A stretch of DNA of 64,000 nucleotides from Paludibacter sp. (GCF_009712605.1 NZ_WASO01000001.1:744001-808000); one strand, 5' to 3'. Positions 34,708-44,386 are shown, counted from the stretch's first letter. Numbers and translations are program-made. Notes: generated from the letters alone by a model not told the origin.

Positions 34708-34732
34708 TGTTATTGCATTTATAATAAAACAA

Positions 34733-34777
34733 AAGCCTTACATCGATATCTGAAAGAGATATACGGATGCAAGGCTT
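34733..34777 (-). terminator. Terminator of the nif3/zinc-ribbon unit
   Basis: A long imperfect hairpin with base stem AAGCCTT/AAGGCTT and a GAAA-type loop, followed on the minus strand by a TTTTGTTTT run. It lies 30 bp past the stop of the zinc-ribbon gene. Confidence 0.75.
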
Positions 34778-34806
34778 GCGTTATGTTGAAGTTGAATAAA
34801 ATTCGT

Positions 34807-35577
34807 TTATTCCATTGGTTCTGAAGGGGTATCTATTTCAGGATCCACTAAGATTCGTCCGCAATACTCACATACGATAACTTTTTTGCGAAGACGAATT
34901 TCCATTTGTCGTTGGGGCGGAATTTTATTGAAACAACCACCACAAGCGTCACGCTGAATAGTTACCACGGAAAGACCGTTGCGAACGTTTTTGCGAATGC
35001 GTTTGAAAGCTGTCAGCAATCGCGGTTCGATCATGCCTTCGATTTCTTTTGCGCGTTCACGCAATTTTTCTTCTTCCTGTTTGGTTTCAGAAACAATTTC
35101 GTCGAGCTCGCTCTTTTTCTGGTTGAGGTCTATGTTTCTTTCGTTCAAAAGTTCGGTGGCTTTTGCAATCTCCTCGTTTTTGTAAGTGATTGATGCCTGC
35201 GCATCACGGATTCTTTTTTCGCTCAATTCGATTTCCAAAGTCTGGAATTCAATTTCTTTCGACAGGAAGTCGTATTCGCGGTTGTTGCGGACATTATCCT
35301 GTTGTTCGGTGTATTTATCGATTTTCGTTTTGGCTTCCGTGATTTCAACCTTGTGGGCAGCTACTTGTTTCTGAAGGTCTTGTACTTCAGTGGTGTAGTT
35401 GTCTATACGGGTCTGCAAACCTGCAATCTCGTCTTCCAAATCCTGAACTTCAAGGGGTAATTCACCACGCAAAGTCTTGATTTTGTCGATTTCTGTTGCA
35501 ACTGTTTGCAATTCATACAGAGCTTTCAATTTTTCTTCGACTGAAATTTCTTTTTCGCTTTTTGCTTCTGTAGCCAT
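34807..35577 (-). CDS. Coiled-coil protein with C4 zinc ribbon (CdsZ/zf-RING_7 type)
   Basis: 256 residues. Residues 10-190 are highly charged heptad-type sequence typical of a long coiled-coil hairpin. The end carries a four-Cys zinc ribbon, CGGC and CEYC about 25 residues apart (near 210-240), with KIPPQRQMEIR between. It has no signal peptide. Homologues are widespread and often adjacent to the NIF3-family gene, as here (94 bp downstream of it), which suggests a shared but still undefined role, perhaps nucleic-acid or ribosome linked. Confidence 0.88.
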   Translation of the reverse strand: MATEAKSEKEISVEEKLKALYELQTVATEIDKIKTLRGELPLEVQDLEDEIAGLQTRIDNYTTEVQDLQKQVAAHKVEITEAKTKIDKYTEQQDNVRNNREYDFLSKEIEFQTLEIELSEKRIRDAQASITYKNEEIAKATELLNERNIDLNQKKSELDEIVSETKQEEEKLRERAKEIEGMIEPRLLTAFKRIRKNVRNGLSVVTIQRDACGGCFNKIPPQRQMEIRLRKKVIVCEYCGRILVDPEIDTPSEPME

Positions 35578-35671
35578 AACGGTATTGAATTTACAATTTT
35601 ACGTTTTATTGTGCCGTTTTTTCTTGATTTTCCTGCTGTCCGGGACTCGCTTGGAATCCGAAAGTGCTTAC

Positions 35672-36766
35672 TTACAAATAGTTTACAGGATTTGTATTGC
35701 ACTCTGCGAAACGGACTGCAAATGTAGGCAATTTTTTTTGTATTTGCTCAAAAAATATCTCTTTTGTGAATTGCTCTGATTCATAATGACCTATGTCGGC
35801 CACTACAATCCGGTTTTCGGCTCCGAAGAAATCGTGGTACTTGAAGTCGGCAGAAACAAAAATATCTGCTTTTGCCCGAATCGCCGTGCTCAGCAATGAA
35901 GCACCCGAACCTCCGCAAACAGCAACCTTTTTCACCTGTTTTCTCCGCAAGCGTGTATGCCGGATGGCTCCTGCATTGAACGTAGTTTTTAGTCGTTTCA
36001 AAAATTCGGTTTCGTCTTCTGGTTGTGGCAGTTCACCGATCATTCCCATTCCGGTTTGCTGCCATTCGTTGGCCAGTGGAATCCAGTCGAAAGCTGGTTC
36101 TTCGTACGGATGAGCAGCAATTAAAGCTTGTTGAACATTGAACCTGAGATTTGTAGGGACTATCACTTCGAGGCGAATTTCCGGTTCGTGGTGCAGCTCG
36201 TTGATTTTGCCTACAAAAGGATTGCTCTCTTCGCCTGCTCTGAATGTGCCGAATCCTTCGCTGTTGTAGCTGCACGAATCGTAATTGCCGATTTGTCCCG
36301 CTCCGGCAGCAAAAAGAGCCACGCGTACTTTATCGACTTCCGCGACAGGAACGAATGTGACGAGTTTCAATAGTCGTCCTTCTTCCGGAGCCAGAATTCG
36401 GCAGTCGGTCAGACCGATCTTTTGCGCAATGCGCCCGTTAACCCCTTCCACCACACTGTCAAGATTCGTGTGGGCAGAATAGATGGCAATATCGTTTTGA
36501 ATGGCCTTGATTACACAACGTTGCACATAATCGTCTCCGGTTAGCCTTTTCAATCCTTTGAAGATGAGCGGGTGGTGAGAGATAATCAGGTTGCAGCTGT
36601 GTTTGATGGCTTCATCTATAACCTCTTCGGTAATGTCGATGCAGAGCAAAACACCATTGATAGTATCGGTGCGTTTGCCGACCTGCAGACCTGCATTGTC
36701 ATAGCTTTCCTGTAACGCCAGCGGGGCAAAATCTTCTAAGGCAGCACAAATTTTCTGAACGATCAT
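35672..36766 (-). CDS. NIF3-like dinuclear metal-centre protein
   Basis: 364 residues, the long form with an inserted PII-like middle domain. The metal-binding blocks are ESYDNAGLQVGK (residues 20-31), LIISHHPLIFKGLK (His-His pair near residue 65), SAHTNLDSVVEGVN and, at the end, DIGHYESEQF. The family forms hexamers with two metals per subunit and was once called GTP cyclohydrolase 1 type 2; its physiological reaction is not settled. It stands directly before the zinc-ribbon coiled-coil gene, probably in one transcript. Confidence 0.92.
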   Translation of the reverse strand: MIVQKICAALEDFAPLALQESYDNAGLQVGKRTDTINGVLLCIDITEEVIDEAIKHSCNLIISHHPLIFKGLKRLTGDDYVQRCVIKAIQNDIAIYSAHTNLDSVVEGVNGRIAQKIGLTDCRILAPEEGRLLKLVTFVPVAEVDKVRVALFAAGAGQIGNYDSCSYNSEGFGTFRAGEESNPFVGKINELHHEPEIRLEVIVPTNLRFNVQQALIAAHPYEEPAFDWIPLANEWQQTGMGMIGELPQPEDETEFLKRLKTTFNAGAIRHTRLRRKQVKKVAVCGGSGASLLSTAIRAKADIFVSADFKYHDFFGAENRIVVADIGHYESEQFTKEIFFEQIQKKLPTFAVRFAECNTNPVNYL

Positions 36767-36855
36767 AAGTGATTAATGGTTAATAATTAACAATTAATGA
36801 TTGGACTGTTTTGATAGATACAAGTCTTTATTCTTTGCTCTTGGTTCTTTGCTCT

Positions 36856-38652
36856 CTATTTGTACATTTCGTCAATCAGCTTCCGGTAGTTTTGCATGAT
36901 CACGGCACGGCGCAATTTCAGGGTGGAGGTCATTTCTCCCGATTCGATGGTGAACCCTTTTTTGATAAGCGTGAACTTTTTGATTTTCTCATATGACGCC
37001 ATTTCCTGTTGCAGGGAATCTATAAGATTCTGGTAGAAAGTGACAATGTCATGGTGAGTCAGTAATTCATCAATTAGCTTATAGTGGATGTTGCGTTCTG
37101 AAGCCAGTTTTTCAACTTCAGGCAAAGCCGGAACTATGATTGCAGTCACATAATTGCGTTGGTCGCCGATCACAGCTGCCTGATCGACATATTTGCTTGT
37201 CCCCAGTTTCATCTCGATTTGCTGTGGCGCAATGTATTTCCCGTTCGACGTTTTGAAGAGATCTTTGATGCGTTCCACCAGCGTGATGTTACCTTCGTTA
37301 TCGATTTTTCCGGCATCACCTGTTCTGAACCAGCCGTCGATGAAAGCGGCCTCCGTGGCCTCAGGTTTCTTGTAATAGCCTTGGGTGATGGTTTTGCCTT
37401 TCAACTGAATTTCATTGTCCTCGCCAATGCGGACTTCCAGTCCATCCATGATTTTCCCGGCAGAGCCTATCACATAACGGGTAGGGCGGAAACAACATAC
37501 AGTAGCGGTACTTTCTGTTAGTCCGTAACCGATTATAATGGGAATTCCCATACTGCGCAGAAAAACATTGATGCCATCTTCGAGAGCGGCTCCGGCAGTC
37601 GGGAAGAAGTTGGCGTTTTCTATTCCTACGGTTTTCTTTACTTTTGAGAAAATCAGTTTGTCAACCAGCTTGTATTTTAGTTTCAGGAACAAAGGCGGTT
37701 TTTTCTCCTGACGCAGATAATTCAGGTTGTAAATTTCACCTAAAGCCAGCGCCCATGTTACAATACCTTTCATGTACGGTTTGAACGAATCGATTTGTTC
37801 TTTGACGCCGATGTAAACTTTTTCCCAAAAGCGGGGAACGCTACACATGACAGTGGGGCGCACTTCGCGGATTGCGGTTTGAATTTCCTGTGGTCGCAGG
37901 TTGATATAGATGACAGCTCCCCGGTAGAGGCAGTAGTAGCACCAGGCTCTTTCAAATATATGAGAAAGAGGAAGGAATGCGATGGAACGATCATTCTCAC
38001 TGAAAGTAGGAAGCGCCAGATCGTGAATGCGCATGGCTTCCAGAAAATTGGAGTGGTTCAGGATAACGCCTTTGGGTTCTCCGGTGGTACCCGAAGTGTA
38101 CATGATAATGGCGATGTCGTCGGGAGAGGCTTGTGCCTGTCGTTCGGCAATCTCTTTATCATGTTTGGCACTGCCGAGGTCAATAAAGTCTTTGTAGTAG
38201 AATGCCAACCCATTGTTATGGAGATTTACGGTTGGATCGAACACAATGATTCGTTCCAATCCCGGGCAATTGTCTGCTGCTTTCAGTGCATTGTCGTATT
38301 GGGTTTGTTCTCCCACAAAGAGGGTTTCTATTCCGGCATCGTTGATGATATATGCAATCTGAGAAATGGAGGATGTGGCGAACATTGGGACAGAAATGGC
38401 TCCTACTCCAAAATTGGCAAAGTCTACATAAAAACTCTCCGCCATATTTTGCGTGTAGATACCTATTCGGTCTCCCCGTTTTGTGTTTATAGTAATCAGC
38501 GAACGGGAAGCTTTTGTTACCTGATCGGCAAAGTGCTTCCACGTAATAGGGTTCCATGTTTTAGTTTCGTTGTCGCGCGTGAAGAACACGTTGCGATCCT
38601 GATATTTTTCTGCCTGCCGGAATATGATTTTGGAAAAATGGGGAATAGACAT
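36856..38652 (-). CDS. Long-chain acyl-CoA synthetase (AMP-forming)
   Basis: 598 residues, typical of the FAA1/long-chain group. The AMP-binding P-loop is MYTSGTTGEPKGVILNHSNF near residue 188. Further ANL-superfamily motifs are GYGLTESTATVCC (adenine site), GWFRTGDAGKIDNEGNI (the RTGD hinge block) and LVERIKDLFKTSNGKYIAPQ, with the conserved Lys. It activates fatty acids to acyl-CoA at the inner membrane. An 81-bp gap separates it from the upstream methylase gene on the same strand. Confidence 0.93.
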   Translation of the reverse strand: MSIPHFSKIIFRQAEKYQDRNVFFTRDNETKTWNPITWKHFADQVTKASRSLITINTKRGDRIGIYTQNMAESFYVDFANFGVGAISVPMFATSSISQIAYIINDAGIETLFVGEQTQYDNALKAADNCPGLERIIVFDPTVNLHNNGLAFYYKDFIDLGSAKHDKEIAERQAQASPDDIAIIMYTSGTTGEPKGVILNHSNFLEAMRIHDLALPTFSENDRSIAFLPLSHIFERAWCYYCLYRGAVIYINLRPQEIQTAIREVRPTVMCSVPRFWEKVYIGVKEQIDSFKPYMKGIVTWALALGEIYNLNYLRQEKKPPLFLKLKYKLVDKLIFSKVKKTVGIENANFFPTAGAALEDGINVFLRSMGIPIIIGYGLTESTATVCCFRPTRYVIGSAGKIMDGLEVRIGEDNEIQLKGKTITQGYYKKPEATEAAFIDGWFRTGDAGKIDNEGNITLVERIKDLFKTSNGKYIAPQQIEMKLGTSKYVDQAAVIGDQRNYVTAIIVPALPEVEKLASERNIHYKLIDELLTHHDIVTFYQNLIDSLQQEMASYEKIKKFTLIKKGFTIESGEMTSTLKLRRAVIMQNYRKLIDEMYK

Positions 38653-38733
38653 GATTAATCGTAGGTTTGTGTGATTTTTTCAATTAAAAAGTGGTTTTCG
38701 GAATCGGATTTCAGGTCAGAATTCATGATCAAC

Positions 38734-39903
38734 TTACCGGGCGATGTTATCTTGTAAGAATTTATCCCGCTTCCCGGAGAATAATTCGTAGCATCGGAAT
38801 TCGCAGGGTAGCGCACCGTTAAGCAGATTGATCCTTTTTGAAGGTTTTAACCCGATTTTCGCCAAACATTCGAAGTTGGAACTGATGATCCAGGCTGTCA
38901 TGCCTGAAAATTTATGTTTCAATATGCGACCAATCATTTCGTATAACCCGATCAGGTCTTCGGTTACCAGACGTTCTCCGTAAGGCGGGTTGAAAAGAAC
39001 CAATGCCGGTTCTTTGGGTTCTTCAATATCTTGCATCGGCTTTACTTCAAGCTTGATGTATTTTGAAAGACCTGCGCTTTTTACGTTTGCTTCGGCAATA
39101 CGGATAGCGCGCATCGACATGTCGGATCCATAAATAGTATGGGTGAAAGGTCGTTCGCCGCTGTCATCGTTGTAAATATTGTCAAAAAGCTCTTCGTCGA
39201 AGTTCTTCCATTTTTCGAATGCAAAGCTGTTTCGGTAGATGCCCGGTGCAATGTTCAGAGCAATAAGAGCCGCTTCGATCAGCAGCGTACCCGATCCGCA
39301 CATGGGGTCGATAAAGTCGGTTTCGCCCTGCCAGCCCGAAAGCAGAATCATTCCGGCAGCCAACGCTTCGTTGAGCGGAGCTTCGGTCTGGTCGCTCCGG
39401 TAGCCGCGCTTGTGCAACGACTCTCCTGAACTGTCCAGTGAAAGCGTACAGTTGTTTTGCGCTATATGAATGTTGATGTATAAGTCTGGATTAGTGAGTT
39501 GTACGGAAGGTCTTTTCTTGAAGCGTTCCATAAAATAGTCGGCAATGGCATCTTTCACCCTGTAGGAGACGAACTTTGAGTGACGGAAGTCGTCGGAATA
39601 GACCGTCGAATCAATAACGAATGAGGTGTTCACATCCATGTATTGCGACCAGTTGAGTCGCTTAACTAACTCGTAAACCTCGTCGGGGTTGTTTGCTTTG
39701 AAGGTGGCTATTGGTACTAAAATCCGCGATGCGGTACGTAAACGGAAATTTGCCTGATAAAGGAGTTTGAGGTCGCCGGTGCATTTTACGGCACGGCGTT
39801 GCAATTCAATATTGTTGGCTCCAAGTTCGGTTAGTTCTTTTGCCAGAACTTCTTCCAGTCCCTGGAAGGTTTTTACGATGATGTCGAATTCTTTTTGTAA
39901 CAC
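38734..39903 (-). CDS. THUMP-domain class I RNA methyltransferase (RlmL-type)
   Basis: 389 residues beginning at a GTG codon (39903); no in-frame ATG is close. An N-terminal THUMP domain (residues 5-155) is followed by a Rossmann methylase with DPMCGSGTLLIEAALIALN (SAM loop near residue 190) and LFNPPYGERL (NPPY catalytic motif near residue 295). This matches the N6-adenine/guanine N2 RNA methylases related to the N-terminal half of E. coli RlmL (23S rRNA G2445). The exact nucleotide is inferred. A TACCTTTG -7 box lies 61 bp upstream. Confidence 0.9.
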   Translation of the reverse strand: MLQKEFDIIVKTFQGLEEVLAKELTELGANNIELQRRAVKCTGDLKLLYQANFRLRTASRILVPIATFKANNPDEVYELVKRLNWSQYMDVNTSFVIDSTVYSDDFRHSKFVSYRVKDAIADYFMERFKKRPSVQLTNPDLYINIHIAQNNCTLSLDSSGESLHKRGYRSDQTEAPLNEALAAGMILLSGWQGETDFIDPMCGSGTLLIEAALIALNIAPGIYRNSFAFEKWKNFDEELFDNIYNDDSGERPFTHTIYGSDMSMRAIRIAEANVKSAGLSKYIKLEVKPMQDIEEPKEPALVLFNPPYGERLVTEDLIGLYEMIGRILKHKFSGMTAWIISSNFECLAKIGLKPSKRINLLNGALPCEFRCYELFSGKRDKFLQDNIAR

Positions 39904-39963
39904 GTTGTTTTATTTACAGTTTAGTCGTTTGCGATGTGAGATTGGGTCTCGCAGATCAAAGAG

Positions 39964-39971
39964 CAAAGGTA
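39964..39971 (-). promoter_or_regulatory. Promoter -7 box of the THUMP methylase gene
   Basis: TACCTTTG on the minus strand, 61 bp upstream of the GTG start. Confidence 0.6.
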
Positions 39972-40114
39972 GCTATTTTTGCCTGTAATTGTTGTTCTGA
40001 AACGCAATATGGTTGCAAGAAGTCGTGCAGTATTCCTAAAATCAGCGGACTGAATTAAAATTCTTTATGAGGAGAGAGGAATGTCCTTATTTCGGCACTA
40101 TGCGGTAAAAATGC

Positions 40115-40122
40115 TAATTTTG
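40115..40122 (+). promoter_or_regulatory. Promoter -7 box of the histidinol-phosphatase gene
   Basis: TAATTTTG on the plus strand, 120 bp before the ATG at 40242. Confidence 0.5.
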
Positions 40123-40241
40123 CAATGACAAATCAATATTATCTTTAGGATTGCTATTGGAATTTATGATGAACGCTAAAATGTTATTTTTTAGCAGATT
40201 TCAATCGTAAATCGTAAATGATGAAATCGTAAATCGCCCTC

Positions 40242-41105
40242 ATGTTCTTATCCAATTATCACAGTCATTGCAATTTTTGCGACGGTCGCAGCTCGATGGA
40301 AGAATTCGTGCATTTTGCCATTGCCAAAGGGTTAAAACGGTACGGATTCTCGTCACATGCTCCGCTGCCATTCGATACGTTTTGGAACATGCGTGCCGAC
40401 GATTTGCCCGAATACAAAGCCGAATTCAGGCGGTTCAAAGAGAAATATGCCGGTCAAATCGAACTCTTTCTTGGTCTTGAAATGGATTATATTCACGGAG
40501 TGTTCGAAGTGCAGGATGTTTTTTATCCAGTCGATGATCTGGATTATCTGATCGGTTCGGTACATTACCTCGATCGCCTGCCCGACGGTTCGTTTATGTC
40601 GATAGATGGCAGTTTCGACAAATTCAATCACGGACTGCAAACCGGATACGATGGTGATGTGTGGGCATTAGTCCACCGTTTCTTTGAAGCAAGTCGTGCA
40701 ATGGTCGCAAAAGGCGGTTTTCAGATTGTGGGGCATATGGACAAGATCGCTCTCAACGCTTCGAAATGTCCGGAGTTTTCCATTCGTGACCCGCACTACC
40801 TTAATCTGGTGGGCGATTTGCTCATGCTGATAAAAGAGAAGGGGATGATTGTGGAGATCAATACAAAATCGCTCGTGGTGAAAGGATTTACTTATCCTGA
40901 TATACAGTTTTTTCCTCTGCTCAAAGAACTCGACATTCCGGTTGTTGTCAATTCCGATTGTCATTATCCTACCAATATTCTCGAAGGCTTTGTTCCTGCC
41001 TATCAGGCTCTGAAAGCCGCTGGTATTACCTCCGTTCATCAACTGATCAACGGCTCGTGGCAGCCGGCAGAGTGGGAGGGAAAGCGGCAATTCGCGCTCG
41101 CATAG
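40242..41105 (+). CDS. hisK: PHP-family histidinol-phosphatase
   Basis: 287 residues. NYHSHCNFCDG at the start is the first PHP metal motif (HxH). GFSSHAPLPF, LFLGLEMDYI and LIGSVHYLD are the next blocks, and IVGHMDKIAL and VNSDCHYP close the trinuclear metal site. This matches HisJ/HisK-type histidinol-phosphatases, the penultimate step of histidine synthesis. No other his gene is nearby, so the substrate assignment rests on family likeness. It ends before a 19-bp stem terminator. Confidence 0.85.
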   Translation: MFLSNYHSHCNFCDGRSSMEEFVHFAIAKGLKRYGFSSHAPLPFDTFWNMRADDLPEYKAEFRRFKEKYAGQIELFLGLEMDYIHGVFEVQDVFYPVDDLDYLIGSVHYLDRLPDGSFMSIDGSFDKFNHGLQTGYDGDVWALVHRFFEASRAMVAKGGFQIVGHMDKIALNASKCPEFSIRDPHYLNLVGDLLMLIKEKGMIVEINTKSLVVKGFTYPDIQFFPLLKELDIPVVVNSDCHYPTNILEGFVPAYQALKAAGITSVHQLINGSWQPAEWEGKRQFALA

Positions 41106-41119
41106 ATTAGGCTATTTTG

Positions 41120-41171
41120 CCATTAAGGCATTGAACATAAAGATAAATCTGAATGTTCAATGCCTTAATGG
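41120..41171. terminator. Strong terminator, possibly bidirectional
   Basis: A perfect 19-bp stem (41120-41138 with 41153-41171) with a 14-base loop, then a run of Ts on the plus strand. It separates the phosphatase from the convergent unknown gene. Confidence 0.9.
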
Positions 41172-41277
41172 TTGAATTTTTTATGTTTGGAAAATTGTGT
41201 TATTCTGATATTTTGTAGAGTGAAATTTGTTCTTTTTGTGCTGATTTTGGTGGAAATTATTTGCTTGATCAGTTAAT

Positions 41278-42015
41278 TTAAATCTCGTAAATTCTACTTA
41301 TTGAATATTCAGTTCTTTGTATATCAACATTAGTCAGTAACGTACTATTAAAAAAAGCATATTGAAGACTCTTGATATCTATATTATGCGAATTTTCCTT
41401 TGTGTTACATGAAGAAAAGTAATACCGTTTATTCTGAGATAAAAATTCTCTTCTTTTTAACATCTTTCCTTGGTTTCCCATTGGAGTATGAATTGGGTTT
41501 AGTATGATTTTTGTTTTGCTTAAGATGTCATTGAATCTTTCAAGTAAGGATTTATCGTCTGATAACCTAAATTCAACTCGATTGTCTTCACTTTGTATGT
41601 TTTTTAAAATATTTATTTCTCCGCATTGAATTATCAAGACAGAAATTCCATTTATACTAAAAGTTCTATTGGTTTCAAATTCATGTAAAAGCCTATCTGC
41701 TAATTGATAGTTGCCCTCTATGTCGGAAGATTGTGTTAGAATTTGATTTGTATAGAGGTTTATTAACTGTCCTTTTGTGATGCGATAAAGACAATTGCGA
41801 ATTTTATCCGTATTAATATTTTCTAATTCGAAGACAACTTCAATTGTCTTGTTGGTGATTAGATCTTTTAGAACTTCGATATCATTTACAAATCCGATAG
41901 TATGCCCACTAAACAATAATAAATCAGATTTGGAACTGTTTATAATATTGCTTGTTAGATTTAGACGCAAAGCATCTGATAATCCGTGGTAATATGAAAC
42001 AATCTCAATTGTCAT
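41278..42015 (-). CDS. Unknown AT-rich gene, possible divergent nitrilase-like fold
   Basis: 245 residues from the ATG at 42015; the longer frame opens at a TTG. I do not recognise it with confidence. The order DLLLFSGHT, then LIIQCGEINIL near residue 140, then the segment NPIHTPMGNQGKMLKRREFL followed by YYFSSCN faintly recalls the carbon-nitrogen hydrolase core. There a Cys-x-Glu/Asp block is preceded by a Glu in a DLLLFPE-like strand. Here that Glu is absent, so an ordinary nitrilase activity is doubtful. It has no signal peptide. It starts 30 bp after the rnr stop on the same strand and is clearly more AT-rich than its neighbours, which suggests acquisition. Confidence 0.6.
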   Translation of the reverse strand: MTIEIVSYYHGLSDALRLNLTSNIINSSKSDLLLFSGHTIGFVNDIEVLKDLITNKTIEVVFELENINTDKIRNCLYRITKGQLINLYTNQILTQSSDIEGNYQLADRLLHEFETNRTFSINGISVLIIQCGEINILKNIQSEDNRVEFRLSDDKSLLERFNDILSKTKIILNPIHTPMGNQGKMLKRREFLSQNKRYYFSSCNTKENSHNIDIKSLQYAFFNSTLLTNVDIQRTEYSISRIYEI

Positions 42016-42044
42016 GGTATAATGTTCATAGTTCAACTTTAATT

Positions 42045-44291
42045 TTACCTTCTCCTTCTTCCCCCTTTCTTTGTTCCGCTACTTTTTCCCTTGCTTCTGC
42101 TCTCTTTGCGTGCCGAAGGATAGGTGGTTGAGACGGTAGGTTTTTCTTCACCTTCGTGTACCAGAGCAAAATCGAGCTGTTTTTTGTCGAGGTTAGCGCG
42201 GGCTACCTGCACGGTGATGGCATCGCCTAACTGGAATTTTTTACGGAAACGATGTCCTTCAAGACAATAGTTTTTTTCGTCGAAGATATAGAAATCGTCG
42301 TCCAGATCGCGGATGGGAATCATGCCCTCGCACTTGTTTTCGTTCAGTTCCACGTAAATGCCCCATTCACTTACGCCGGAGATCACCCCGTCGAATACCT
42401 GTCCAAGCCGTTCGCTCATAAATTCCACCTGTTTGTATTTGATGGAAGCACGTTCGGCATTGGCGGCCAGTTGTTCCATATCGCTGCTGTGCTGGCAGCG
42501 TCCTTCCCATTCCGAAGCATTCACGCTCGGTTTATCTTCGGCATAACGGGTCAGCAGGCGATGCACCATCATATCTGGATAACGACGGATAGGCGAAGTG
42601 AAGTGAGTATAGTAGTCGAAAGCCAGTCCGTAGTGCCCGATATTTTCGGTACTGTAAACGGCCTTTGCCATTGAGCGTACAGCCAGCGTTTCAATCAGGT
42701 TTTGCTCTTTTTTGCCCTGTACCTCGTCCAGTAAGTGGTTGACAGCGGACGATACTTCGCTCTTTTTGCCCGACGTCTTCAGTTTGTACCCGAAGCGGTG
42801 GATGAACTGCGCGAAATTTTGTAATTTTTCGGGGTTCGGCTCGTCGTGGATACGGTAAACAAAGGTTTTTCCCTTGCGCCCTTTGCCGGGTTTGCCGATA
42901 TGTGTAGCCACTGTTTTGTTGGCCAATAGCATAAATTCTTCCACCAGTTTATTGGAGTCTTTCGCTTCTTTGAAGAATACGCTGGTAGGTTTGCCTTTTT
43001 CGTCGATCTCGAAGCGCACTTCTACCCGGTCGAAAGCGATGGCTCCAGCTTTGAAACGGCGTTCACGTAATATTTTTGCCAGCTTGTCGAGTTGCAACAT
43101 TTCTTCTTTGTAATCGCCCTCGCCGGTTTCTATAATCTGCTGCGCCTCTTCGTAGGTAAAGCGCCGGTCGGATTCGATAACGGTACGCCCGATTTTGTAA
43201 TCATGAATATTCGCCTCGTCGTCCATTTGTACCAACACAGAGTAAGTGAGTTTTTCCTCGTTAGGGCGTAATGAACAGAGCCCGTTAGAGAGCTTTTCGG
43301 GTAACATCGGTATCGTGCGGTCGACTAAATAGATAGAAGTTGCGCGGTTTTCGGCTTCTTCGTTGATGATAGTTTTGGGCTTCACGTAATGTGTTACGTC
43401 GGCGATGTGGATTCCCACTTCCCAGAATCCATTATCGAGTTTGCGCAACGATAGGGCGTCGTCAAAGTCCTTGGCATCGCGCGGGTCGATGGTGAAGGTG
43501 ACGATGTCGCGGCAATCAATACGTTTGGCAATCTCCTCTGCTGTGATTCCGGCATCGATCTTTTCGGCCTCTGCTTCTACTTTTTCCGGATATTTGTATG
43601 GTAATCCGAATTCGGCCAGAATGGCGTGCATTTCGGTGTTATTGTCGCCCTGATCTCCAAGAATATCAATGACTTCTCCCACCGGATTCTTGTCTTGTTC
43701 CTCCCAGCGAACCATTTTAACCAATGCCTTTTGTCCGTTCTTTCCCCCTTTTAGCTTGTCGGCGGGAATGAAAATATCATTCGACAGATATTTCTTATTA
43801 ACGACCAAAAAAGCGTAAGATCCCGTAATATCGAGTACCCCCACAAAGGTTTCTTTGGCACGCTTTACCACTTCCAATACTTCGGCTTCGGGCTGACGAC
43901 CTTTACGTCCGGCATAGAGAAATGCCTTTACATAGTCCTTGTCCATGGCGCGATTGAGGTTTCGTTCCGAAATGAAAATAGGAGCTCCGCCGTCGTCGGG
44001 TATCAGGTAAGTTTTACGCGATGTGCGGTCGATAGTTCCGGTGATATTTCCACCTCTGATATTGAGTCGGAATTTCCCTCTTTCAATCTCAATGAGGGTG
44101 CCGTTGTCCGAAAGTTCGCTTAGGATTTCGGTGGCCATTTGTTTCAGGGGAGTCTTGGTCAGTCCCAGTATATGAGAAACCTGTTTGTAATTGAATGAAC
44201 GGTTGGGTTCCTGGTTAAATAAATTGGTAACGGAGCGTTTGAGGTCAGCTTTTCGCATCCGGCCTTCGGTTTTAGGAGTTTTGTCCTTCAT
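42045..44291 (-). CDS. rnr: Ribonuclease R
   Basis: 3'-5' exoribonuclease for structured RNA. 748 residues: an N-terminal winged-helix (residues 12-75), cold-shock/OB domains, the RNB catalytic domain from about 255 with DPRDAKDFDDALSLRKL (Asp cluster binding Mg) and HIADVTHYV, then a C-terminal S1 domain (GVISGVSEWGIYVELNENKCEG) and a basic tail ending KKGGRRRR. All key aspartates are present. A TACCTTTG -7 box lies at 44394-44387. The unknown gene at 41278-42015 follows closely and may be read through. Confidence 0.96.
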   Translation of the reverse strand: MKDKTPKTEGRMRKADLKRSVTNLFNQEPNRSFNYKQVSHILGLTKTPLKQMATEILSELSDNGTLIEIERGKFRLNIRGGNITGTIDRTSRKTYLIPDDGGAPIFISERNLNRAMDKDYVKAFLYAGRKGRQPEAEVLEVVKRAKETFVGVLDITGSYAFLVVNKKYLSNDIFIPADKLKGGKNGQKALVKMVRWEEQDKNPVGEVIDILGDQGDNNTEMHAILAEFGLPYKYPEKVEAEAEKIDAGITAEEIAKRIDCRDIVTFTIDPRDAKDFDDALSLRKLDNGFWEVGIHIADVTHYVKPKTIINEEAENRATSIYLVDRTIPMLPEKLSNGLCSLRPNEEKLTYSVLVQMDDEANIHDYKIGRTVIESDRRFTYEEAQQIIETGEGDYKEEMLQLDKLAKILRERRFKAGAIAFDRVEVRFEIDEKGKPTSVFFKEAKDSNKLVEEFMLLANKTVATHIGKPGKGRKGKTFVYRIHDEPNPEKLQNFAQFIHRFGYKLKTSGKKSEVSSAVNHLLDEVQGKKEQNLIETLAVRSMAKAVYSTENIGHYGLAFDYYTHFTSPIRRYPDMMVHRLLTRYAEDKPSVNASEWEGRCQHSSDMEQLAANAERASIKYKQVEFMSERLGQVFDGVISGVSEWGIYVELNENKCEGMIPIRDLDDDFYIFDEKNYCLEGHRFRKKFQLGDAITVQVARANLDKKQLDFALVHEGEEKPTVSTTYPSARKESRSKGKSSGTKKGGRRRR

Positions 44292-44386
44292 TCTTATATG
44301 TGTTATGAGCCTATTCCTGAGAATTCAGAGAGAAGGCTTGTTTGTGTGATAATTGCAGAAAATTCTGTTGTGATTAATTGATAAAT

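Larger units (their letters stand above)
39904..40241. other. Divergent intergenic region of 338 bp
   Basis: Contains the -7 boxes for the divergent methylase and histidinol-phosphatase genes. Just before the phosphatase start are four copies of AATCGTAA-like units in two pairs (about 40203-40236). Nothing else was seen. Confidence 0.6.

Noticed and set aside
37795-38658. 287-codon plus-strand open frame inside the acyl-CoA synthetase gene
   Set aside because: Antisense shadow of a well-conserved ANL enzyme; composition typical of a shadow frame.
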